Shown: positions 25,427-32,382 of the stretch, piece by piece
Numbering within the stretch: the first letter of the stretch is position 1
Layout: each line of letters starts with the position of its first letter
Source: CAYSCW01 sp964449165
GTDB taxonomy: Bacteria; Acidobacteriota; Aminicenantia; Aminicenantales; Aminicenantaceae
NCBI GenBank assembly: GCA_964449165.1
Contig: CAYVAT010000015.1
Coordinates: 1-64,000, forward strand
Reading direction: 5' to 3'
DNA: 64,000 nucleotides
Made by a program: the position numbers and the translations under genes
The notes under the pieces: model-generated
The model's input: only the letters and a program-made list of their open reading frames with translations
The model's database searches: none
Told to the model about the DNA's origin: nothing

Positions 25427-26833
25427 TTACAAGAAAGGCAGGTATCTCTCGATTTCAAAAGCGCTTACTTGTTTGTCGAATTCTTTTGAAACATTCTTGT
25501 TATATTCTGCAATCTCCCACTTTTTATTGGCTACGAATTTGTGGAAGATATGGTCACCGAGAGTTTCATAGATCAGGCTGCTTTTTTGCATGATTTTGAT
25601 CGCTTCTTCAAGATTCCCGGGTAATGTCTTGATAGCATACTTTTTTTGCTTGGAGTTACTCATGCGATAGATGTTTTCTTCAACGGGCTCTGGCAGTTTA
25701 TATCCTTTCTTTATTCCCCTTATCCCGGCAGCAAACATTGTGGCAAAAGCAAGGTAGAGATTGCAGGCAGGATCAGGACAGCGAAGCTCTATGCGGGTCG
25801 CAAGTTCCTTTCCCGGCTGATACTCAGGAACCCGGATGTAGGCAGACCTGTTTCTCTGACCCCAGGCGATGTAAACAGGAGCCTCGTAGCCTTCTATCAG
25901 GCGTTTGTAAGAATTGACCCACTGAGAGAGAATGGCTGATATTTCTCGAGCATGGATCATCAATCCGGCCATGTATTGGCGGGCTGTTTTGGATAGGTGA
26001 TAGCTATCCATCTTGTCAAAAAAGATATTTTTTCCATTCTTCCAAAGTGATTGGTGGGCATGCATCCCGCTTCCGTTTTGTCCGTTTAGCGGTTTTGGCA
26101 TGAACGTGGCGTACAGATTATACATCCTGGCCACCTTTTTTGTCATATAGCGGAAGATCATACAAACATCGGCCATTTCTAGAGCACTAAGATATTTCAG
26201 ATCGATCTCATGCTGTCCGTTGGCCACTTCATGGTGATCGTACTCGGATTCGATACCCATTCTGTTGAGAAAAAGCTGGATCTCCTTACGAATTCCTCCA
26301 TGGCGTCCGCTGAAGAAATACCCCCCTTTATCTAGAGGAATGGCCTCTTTGTCGTTGGAAAAGATAAAAAACTCCAGTTCTGGCCCGACTTTCATGTCCT
26401 CTATTCCGAATTCTCTCCTCCCTTCCTCCAATATCTTTTTGAGGACATAACGGGTGTCTCCTTCATAATTCTTTCCTTCGGGAGTGAGAATATCCCCAAA
26501 CATGATGGCTTCTCTCCAGGTGGTCGTACCGTCGAATCCTGTGTATATCCAAGGTAAGACTCTTAATGTTTTTGCTTCTGGCTTGATGACTAAATCGCTC
26601 TCCTCGATACGAACAAAGCCTTCCACCGAGGACCCATCAAATCCTTTTCCCTCCCGGAAAGCGCTTTCCAACTCTGTGTTGGGAATAGAAAAATCCATAT
26701 GTCTACCCAATATATCGGGAAACATGATTCTTACGAAGGCGATCTTGTGAGAAGGATCCAAGACTGTTGCCAAGACCTCCTCTTCATTTTTGTAGCCAAA
26801 GCTTTTAAGGGAAGTCTCTGGAGAGGGTTTCAT
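25427..26833 (-). CDS. glnA: Glutamine synthetase, type I (alpha-like)
   Basis: Makes glutamine from glutamate, ammonia and ATP. Signatures present: beta-grasp N-terminus ending in FDGSSVEGF near residue 70, the ATP-loop MPKPLNGQNGSGMHAHQSLWK near 260 (shown here by its key residues N-G-S-G-M-H-x-H), RNRSAYIRVP near 340 and RIELRCPDPACNLYLAF near 355. The loop that carries the adenylylated tyrosine in GSI-beta reads VEENIYRMS, as in GSI-alpha enzymes that are controlled by feedback and regulators instead. 468 aa. It lies directly upstream of the NADH-linked synthase block on the same strand and is divergent from an Lrp gene. Confidence 0.95.
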   Translation of the reverse strand: MKPSPETSLKSFGYKNEEEVLATVLDPSHKIAFVRIMFPDILGRHMDFSIPNTELESAFREGKGFDGSSVEGFVRIEESDLVIKPEAKTLRVLPWIYTGFDGTTTWREAIMFGDILTPEGKNYEGDTRYVLKKILEEGRREFGIEDMKVGPELEFFIFSNDKEAIPLDKGGYFFSGRHGGIRKEIQLFLNRMGIESEYDHHEVANGQHEIDLKYLSALEMADVCMIFRYMTKKVARMYNLYATFMPKPLNGQNGSGMHAHQSLWKNGKNIFFDKMDSYHLSKTARQYMAGLMIHAREISAILSQWVNSYKRLIEGYEAPVYIAWGQRNRSAYIRVPEYQPGKELATRIELRCPDPACNLYLAFATMFAAGIRGIKKGYKLPEPVEENIYRMSNSKQKKYAIKTLPGNLEEAIKIMQKSSLIYETLGDHIFHKFVANKKWEIAEYNKNVSKEFDKQVSAFEIERYLPFL

Positions 26834-26928
26834 CGCTTCTCCTTTATTGATTGAATTTGACCTTGAGGCTCGAATATCATATCATTCAGACGAAACGAAA
26901 TCTTGAATAAAAATTTCAATAGTATTGA

Positions 26929-26957
26929 ATATTATTTAATATTAGTATATATGTCAA
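26929..26957 (-). promoter_or_regulatory. glnA promoter
   Basis: Minus strand: perfect TTGACA (26952-26957), 17-base spacer, TAATAT (26929-26934). Predicted start near 26922, leader about 89 bases. The sequence ATGTCAA, which contains the -35 complement, recurs 22 bases away (26951 and 26973), a possible site for the divergent Lrp protein. Confidence 0.65.
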
Positions 26958-27030
26958 GTAAATAAATAATAAATGTCAAATTTGTTATATATATTTCTTA
27001 AGATGAAGACAATTGTAAGGAGGGCTTTCT

Positions 27031-27474
27031 ATGGTCGATGAACTGGATAGAGAAATTATTCGTGCCTTGAACAGGAACGCTCGAAAGAGCTTTCGAGAGT
27101 TGGCCAGAGAGGTGGGGACTTCGGTGACAGGAGTCATCAACCGCATCAAAAAATTTGAAGAAACCAAAGTGATTAAAGGGTACATTCCTGTTGTCGACCC
27201 CGAATATTTTGGCGTGAATTTGATCGCCATCATAGCTCTTCGTATTTCTCAAGGGAAGCTTTTAGAAACCCAAAAGGAAATTGCTGAAGACCCCCGTACA
27301 GTGGCTGTATATGATATCACAGGGGAATGGGACTCCTTGATCATCGGGCATTTCAGAGATAGAGAAGACCTGAATTTTTTTATTAAAAATGTGCTTGCCA
27401 AGAAGTACGTGGATAGAACCGTAACCCATATCGTCTTGAATGTGGTTAAGGAGGAAAAGCAGACTATTGTCTGA
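27031..27474 (+). CDS. Lrp/AsnC family transcriptional regulator
   Basis: Feast/famine regulator that senses amino acids. N-terminal helix-turn-helix (residues 1-60: LDREIIRALNRNARKSF, VGTSVTGVINRIKKFEE) and C-terminal RAM ligand-binding domain with the VYDITGEWDSLIIGHF strand near 97-112. Length 147 aa is typical. A strong AAGGAGGG precedes the ATG. It is divergent from glnA across a 197-base AT-rich gap, so control of glnA and of itself is a natural inference. speD follows by about 70 bases and may be cotranscribed. Confidence 0.92.
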   Translation: MVDELDREIIRALNRNARKSFRELAREVGTSVTGVINRIKKFEETKVIKGYIPVVDPEYFGVNLIAIIALRISQGKLLETQKEIAEDPRTVAVYDITGEWDSLIIGHFRDREDLNFFIKNVLAKKYVDRTVTHIVLNVVKEEKQTIV

Positions 27475-27545
27475 TCCTAAATGATTTCTTGACAGAAAGG
27501 CACTATAGCCATACAGTTAACCTATCCTTATTTGGGAGAGGATAT

Positions 27546-27971
27546 ATGGTCAAGAAAGTCCATTCTTCAATAGGCCATCATTATATCGTAGAGGCCTCTG
27601 GTTGTGACCCAAAAATCATCAGCAGTGTGGAAAAGGTTCAGCAGATCTTGGTCAAAGCTGCAGAAATAGCGGGAGCTCAAGTGTGGTCCGTTTCTATCCA
27701 TAAGTTTCCTCCCAAGGGAGTAAGCGGAGTTATCGTTATATCCGAGTCTCATATATCCACTCACACCTGGCCTGAGTGTGGATATGGAGCGTTGGATATT
27801 TACACCTGCGGTAATCAAGTTGACCCTGAGAAGGCTGTTTTCTATGCTGTGGAAGCATTCGGAGCCTCTACATCTCATATCACTGAAATAACTCGTGGAA
27901 TCGAGGAAGGAGATAGAATTTATTATCACAGTCTTATCACTTGGGAAGAGGATTTTGCCGGCAATAAATAA
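27546..27971 (+). CDS. speD: S-adenosylmethionine decarboxylase proenzyme (bacterial/archaeal class)
   Basis: Makes decarboxylated SAM, the aminopropyl donor for spermidine. The pyruvoyl-forming cleavage site is between E67 and S68 in SESHISTHTWPE; catalytic H73 and C88 (TCGN) lie 5 and 20 residues further, the spacing of the small class 1b enzymes. I choose the ATG at 27546, which has GGGAGAGGA just upstream and starts right at the conserved N-terminus, over a TTG at 27489. 141 aa. It pairs in pathway terms with the agmatinase near the end of the window; no spermidine synthase gene is visible. Confidence 0.93.
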   Translation: MVKKVHSSIGHHYIVEASGCDPKIISSVEKVQQILVKAAEIAGAQVWSVSIHKFPPKGVSGVIVISESHISTHTWPECGYGALDIYTCGNQVDPEKAVFYAVEAFGASTSHITEITRGIEEGDRIYYHSLITWEEDFAGNK

Positions 27972-28153
27972 ATTGAGCGGATCTTTTCCGGAGGAATACT
28001 CTTTCCGATTGATTCTATTCTCTTGACCAGAGAGAAAGAGCTTCCCGATGGTGATAGATGCATTGATTCTTCTTGTTCTTTCCACAGGGAGCAAAATCAG
28101 AATGCTGACGAATACCTGCCCTCAGCCTTTCACGAAAATGGGAATTTTTCCGA

Positions 28154-28176
28154 ATCTGTAAATTTTTTTTACAGAT
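28154..28176. repeat. Perfect 9-bp inverted repeat with T5 loop
   Basis: ATCTGTAAA at 28154-28162, TTTTT loop, TTTACAGAT at 28168-28176. It lies 183 bases after speD. It lacks a trailing U-run on either strand (the T-run is the loop), so it may be an operator or a factor-assisted terminator. Confidence 0.5.
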
Positions 28177-28304
28177 GGTAAAGATATCGATAGAAAGGTA
28201 TTCTTCTTCTCTGATTAATTTTTTGGGGCTCTCTTTATAAAACTTGGCATAAATATTGCTGATCTAATGGTTGATGGTAAGGGATGGGCTTCATGGTTTC
28301 TGTT

Positions 28305-28331
28305 TTGGCGAGAATCCTTTTTTGTTATAAT
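28305..28331 (+). promoter_or_regulatory. Possible promoter of the M1-like gene (leaderless?)
   Basis: TATAAT at 28326-28331 lies only six bases before the chosen ATG (28338); TTGGCG at 28305-28310 is a weak -35 with a short 15-base spacer. If used, transcription would begin at or next to the ATG, giving a leaderless mRNA. No ribosome-binding site is visible before the ATG, which fits. Confidence 0.35.
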
Positions 28332-28337
28332 ACATAT

Positions 28338-30953
28338 ATGAAAAATAGAGTTTCAGCGTCACTCTTCATCCTGGGATTTTTTCTCTTTTTCCTTCCCCAG
28401 AATTCTTCTGGACAACAGGACATAGGGCATTTGATCAGTGAGATTCAAGATTTGTTAAGAAAGGGTGATATTCCCGGTTATCTATCAAGATTTTCCCCAG
28501 AGATTCGTAAAGAAGAAGAAGATAGGGTCAATTATCTATTCGACCAATTGCAGATGGAAAATGTTACCCTTTACGGGGCTCAAATGACGAACACGAGTGT
28601 TGAGGAGCCTGATATTTTTCTTCAAGCGCTTTATGAAAACTCCTATTATGTGGTGATAGAAACATGGCAACTTCTCCTTCATAAAAAAGAGGATCAATGG
28701 CAGATAAAGGAGAAAAAAATCAGCGGAAATGTGAAAGAGGTATATAAGATACAGATACCCTCTGCGAGAGTGGAAAGAGTTAAGAGTATTGAGATTGAAC
28801 ATGTAGACATTAAACTTACTTTCAGAGATGCTATCCTCTTCTACGACAATATTCCTGAATTGGAGACTGCACTCCTTATCATCGGAAAAGGTAAGTTATT
28901 TTTTCATCCTTCAGATCCCGAGGAAAGACATCAGCTTGAATTGCTGTATAAGAAGAAATATTTTGAGGATAGCATAGAGTATGCCTATCTTCGGTTTTCC
29001 GACTCTTTTTTCCGAGAGAACATCAAGATCCATCCCAGGACTGATGAGAAGAGATTTCTGGCCTCTTCTGCAGAGAGGAACAAGGCAAGTGCCATATTCA
29101 GGGAGAATTATCCGCGCTCTTTCACTATAGAGAATTCCCTCACCGGATCTTTACTCTCCTTTCTGCCACGAGGAGGGGAGGCCGTCTTCGAGTTTGACGG
29201 TGATAAGTTCGGGAAATTTTCCTACATCTATTCACCTTTTGCTGAGGAAGAAGTGTATCTTTACCAATGGAAAAATAACAAGATCGTCAGTCTCTATTCG
29301 CCAGGGAAAAGAGAAGGGACACGAAGGCTTTTTTTCTCTTTTGGACAGATGTTTAACATTGAACGCTACCAGATCGATATTGCCTTTGATCCTAAAGAAG
29401 TCTACCTTTCAGGAAAAGCTAAAATCGATATCCTTCCCCAAGTCGAGTCGCTAGATGGCGTCAAATTAAAGATCAATTCAGATCTAGAGATTCTCCGAGT
29501 CTTTGATCAAAAGAAACGAGAATTGTTCTATACCCAAGATAAATTGAGGAATATCATCTATATCTACTTTTTCCAACCTCCTCCCTTGGGAAGGTCAAGT
29601 TCGATTGAGATTTTTTACAGAGGAAAACTCATTCCGCCCAGGCAGGTTACCGATGTCATACCAGAGCCCCAATTTAGCGGGACATCTGCCTATACCCCAT
29701 CCAGATTTGATAGCTTCCTTTACAGTCAATCTGCCTACTGGTATCCAGCTCCTGCTAATAATGATTATTTTAAGGCGCGTTTGAAGATTATTATACCTTC
29801 CGATTATACATGCATTGCCACCGGAAATCTGATCGAGAAGTCCAAGTTGAATCGTATTGAAAGAGTAGAAGAAATAGAAAAGATGGGAAATTCTGTCTAT
29901 GTCTATGAGAGCCAATACCCAATCAAGTACATCTCTTTCTTGGTGGGGAAATTCTCTAAAGTTCAAGAAGATTCATCTGGTCTTCCTCTTAAATTTTATA
30001 AATCATCCACAGGTGTTCGGATTTCTCATCGACAGTTTTTAGAAGAAGCAAAAGATATTATCCGCTTTTATGAGAGAGTCTTCGGTCCGTTCCCTTATGA
30101 AAAATTGACCATCGTTCAAAGAGTCTGGTCTGCGCGTGGTGGACACAGTTCTCCCTCTTTCATCGTAATCAATGAGGTACCTCAAGTTCCGGGAAGGAAG
30201 GATCGCTTTCTGAGCAGTAAATGTCCAGTGGATTTTTCTCGCTGGGAAGAGTATTTCCTTGCTCACGAGATCGCTCACCAATGGTGGGGGCAAGGAGTCA
30301 CATGGAAGACCTACCATGATCAATGGTTGAGCGAAGGGCTAGCTCAATTCTCTTCTATTCTCTATCTCAGTGAGAAACATGGAGAGAAGGTTCTGGATTT
30401 CATCATCAGGGAGCTTTCCTACTGGACAGAGAAGAAAACCAAATGGGGTGCCATTACCATGGGTTCCCGGCTCAGTTATTTTGATTTTGAAGCTTTCCAA
30501 TCCATCATTTACAATAAAGCATCTCTGGCTTTGCTCATGCTCAAAGATATTATCGGCGAGGAGGTTTTTTTCCAGGGATTGCGGGAGTTTTTTGCTCGTC
30601 ACAAATATGGAGCGGCGAGCACAAATGATTTCATCAAAACCTTCAACCAAGTCTCTGGGACAAGTTTGAAGCCGTTTTTTGAGTGTTGGTTTGATACACA
30701 TATACTTCCCGATGTAAAAGTGTCCCACACCATCCTTAAGCAGGATGAGGGATATCTTCTCCGATTAAACCTCACCCAGAGGGGCCATCTTTTTGTCTTT
30801 CCCCTCCTGGTAAGTTGGGATCAAGACGGAAGAAATGTAACAAAAAAGCTCTTGATTGACGAAAAAGAGGAAAGCTTTGAGTTTGAATTGGAAGGGAAAC
30901 CCAGAAAGATTAAAATCAATATCAACAAGGCTGTACCGGGGGAGTTTGATTAG
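28338..30953 (+). CDS. Secreted M1-like (gluzincin) metallopeptidase
   Basis: Zinc peptidase fold of the M1 family. The site HEIAH (residues 643-647) is followed after 18 residues by Glu (LSEGLAQF), the exact gluzincin spacing. The signal peptide is visible at the chosen start (MKNRVSASLFILGFFLFFLP). The first 350 residues are a poorly conserved extension; a beta domain precedes the catalytic part and a helical C-terminal domain follows. The exopeptidase GxMEN motif is not found where expected (RGGHSSPSFIVINE instead), so aminopeptidase activity is doubtful. 871 aa. Alone on its strand, convergent with the two-component genes. Confidence 0.82.
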   Translation: MKNRVSASLFILGFFLFFLPQNSSGQQDIGHLISEIQDLLRKGDIPGYLSRFSPEIRKEEEDRVNYLFDQLQMENVTLYGAQMTNTSVEEPDIFLQALYENSYYVVIETWQLLLHKKEDQWQIKEKKISGNVKEVYKIQIPSARVERVKSIEIEHVDIKLTFRDAILFYDNIPELETALLIIGKGKLFFHPSDPEERHQLELLYKKKYFEDSIEYAYLRFSDSFFRENIKIHPRTDEKRFLASSAERNKASAIFRENYPRSFTIENSLTGSLLSFLPRGGEAVFEFDGDKFGKFSYIYSPFAEEEVYLYQWKNNKIVSLYSPGKREGTRRLFFSFGQMFNIERYQIDIAFDPKEVYLSGKAKIDILPQVESLDGVKLKINSDLEILRVFDQKKRELFYTQDKLRNIIYIYFFQPPPLGRSSSIEIFYRGKLIPPRQVTDVIPEPQFSGTSAYTPSRFDSFLYSQSAYWYPAPANNDYFKARLKIIIPSDYTCIATGNLIEKSKLNRIERVEEIEKMGNSVYVYESQYPIKYISFLVGKFSKVQEDSSGLPLKFYKSSTGVRISHRQFLEEAKDIIRFYERVFGPFPYEKLTIVQRVWSARGGHSSPSFIVINEVPQVPGRKDRFLSSKCPVDFSRWEEYFLAHEIAHQWWGQGVTWKTYHDQWLSEGLAQFSSILYLSEKHGEKVLDFIIRELSYWTEKKTKWGAITMGSRLSYFDFEAFQSIIYNKASLALLMLKDIIGEEVFFQGLREFFARHKYGAASTNDFIKTFNQVSGTSLKPFFECWFDTHILPDVKVSHTILKQDEGYLLRLNLTQRGHLFVFPLLVSWDQDGRNVTKKLLIDEKEESFEFELEGKPRKIKININKAVPGEFD

Positions 30954-30987
30954 GCTGGATCATTCATCAATAATCCCATCCAGAGGG

Positions 30988-32379
30988 TCAGTCGTAGAAG
31001 ATATGATCAGCATCTATATTTAGTCTCTTTATCATCTCATTCAAAGTAGTGGGCTTGACTCCAAGAAGACGGGCTGCTTTTTTTTGGACGCCCTTGGTTC
31101 TCCTCAGGGCTTCGACAATAGCTTTTCTTTGGTAGGATTGAACCTGTTCTTTCAGATGAAGGTTATTGCTGAGGGAAGGGCTGATGACTTCTGTGTTTTT
31201 CGTTTCTAATAGAAAAGGAGGAAGGTTTTTCCGGGTGATGACTTTTGACTTAGTGAGAACCACTGCTCTCTCGATGAGGTTTTCCAACTCCCGGATGTTC
31301 CCTGGCCAGTTATAGTCCTCCAGAATTTCCATCACATCTTCGCTCACTCCCATGATTTCCTTTTTGTTTTCCTTGCTGTATATCTCCAAGAAGTGTTTGA
31401 CCAGAAGAGGAATATCTTCTTTTCTATCTCTGAGAGGAGGAAGCTCGATCTTTATAACATTCAGCCTGTAGAACAGGTCTTCTCTGAACTTTTTTTCCTC
31501 GATGAGCTCTTGGAGATCCGAGTTGGTGGCAGCGATAACTCGAACATCCACTCGCATGGTTTTTGTTCCCCCCAGCTGCATGAATTCCCGGTCTTGCATA
31601 ACTCGGAGCAGTTTGGCCTGGGTTTCCAGGTTCAATGTGGAAATCTCGTCGAAGAAGATGGTTCCGCTGTCTGCAGCTTCAAAAAGGCCTTTCTTGTCGG
31701 TTACTGCCCCGGTGAAAGCTCCTTTGACGTGGCCAAACAAGTGGCTTTCTAGAAGATCTGGAGGAAGGGAGCCGCTGTTGACCACGATGAAAGGATTATC
31801 TACTCGTGGACTATTCTGATGAATAGCCCTTGCTACCAGCTCTTTGCCAGTTCCGCTTTCGCCCTGGACGATGATAGTGCTTCTGGTGGGAGCGGCGGCC
31901 TTTATGGTTTCAAAAATATTTCTCATCAATTTGCTTTTGCCGATGATGTTTTCAAAGCTAAATTTACGCTGAAGTTCGTCTTTAAGCCTGAGATTTTCTT
32001 CTTGGAGCCTTTTGTGCTTCATGGCTCTCTTGACTGTCAGCAGCAGTTCGTCGTGCTTAAAAGGTTTTTGGATGTAGTCGAATGCTCCCATCTTCATCGC
32101 TGTAATAGCCGATTCCAAAGAAGCATAAGCGGTAATAATGATGATCACGACGTAGGGATTGATCTTTTTCAATCTCTTCAGAACTTCAATCCCATCCATT
32201 CCAGGCATAAGAAGATCAAGGAGGATGAGATCGAATTCTTTTGAAGTATGCTTTTCCAGCGCTTTTTCTCCATTTGAGGACATTTCCACATCGTATCCTT
32301 CTCCAGTTAACAGGTCGCCCAAGATTTCGTGGATGATGGGTTCATCATCGATGATATGTATCATTCCCTTTTTTTCCAT
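30988..32379 (-). CDS. Sigma-54-dependent response regulator (PilR/NtrC type)
   Basis: Receiver domain (residues 1-120) with acidic pair D11-D12 and phosphoacceptor D55 in LILLDLLMPGMDG. Central AAA+ domain with Walker A GESGTGKE near 172 and the sigma-54 contact loop GAFTGA near 225. C-terminal Fis-type helix-turn-helix (VQKKAARLLGVKPTTLNEMIKRL, key residues near 430-455). 463 aa. It follows the sensor kinase gene by three bases, so they form one system. The place next to pilC suggests a PilS-PilR pair controlling pilin genes; no clear -24/-12 promoter was found in the window. Confidence 0.93.
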   Translation of the reverse strand: MEKKGMIHIIDDEPIIHEILGDLLTGEGYDVEMSSNGEKALEKHTSKEFDLILLDLLMPGMDGIEVLKRLKKINPYVVIIIITAYASLESAITAMKMGAFDYIQKPFKHDELLLTVKRAMKHKRLQEENLRLKDELQRKFSFENIIGKSKLMRNIFETIKAAAPTRSTIIVQGESGTGKELVARAIHQNSPRVDNPFIVVNSGSLPPDLLESHLFGHVKGAFTGAVTDKKGLFEAADSGTIFFDEISTLNLETQAKLLRVMQDREFMQLGGTKTMRVDVRVIAATNSDLQELIEEKKFREDLFYRLNVIKIELPPLRDRKEDIPLLVKHFLEIYSKENKKEIMGVSEDVMEILEDYNWPGNIRELENLIERAVVLTKSKVITRKNLPPFLLETKNTEVISPSLSNNLHLKEQVQSYQRKAIVEALRRTKGVQKKAARLLGVKPTTLNEMIKRLNIDADHIFYD

Positions 32380-32382
32380 TTA

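Larger units (their letters stand above)
27972..28337. other. Intergenic gap with a perfect hairpin
   Basis: A 366-base gap between speD and the M1-like gene. It contains the inverted repeat described separately at 28154-28176 and a -10-like box close to the next ATG. No coding frame with family features is seen. Confidence 0.5.

Noticed and set aside
27489..27545. Upstream TTG start for speD
   Set aside because: It has no ribosome-binding site, while the ATG at 27546 has GGGAGAGGA and begins at the family's normal N-terminus.
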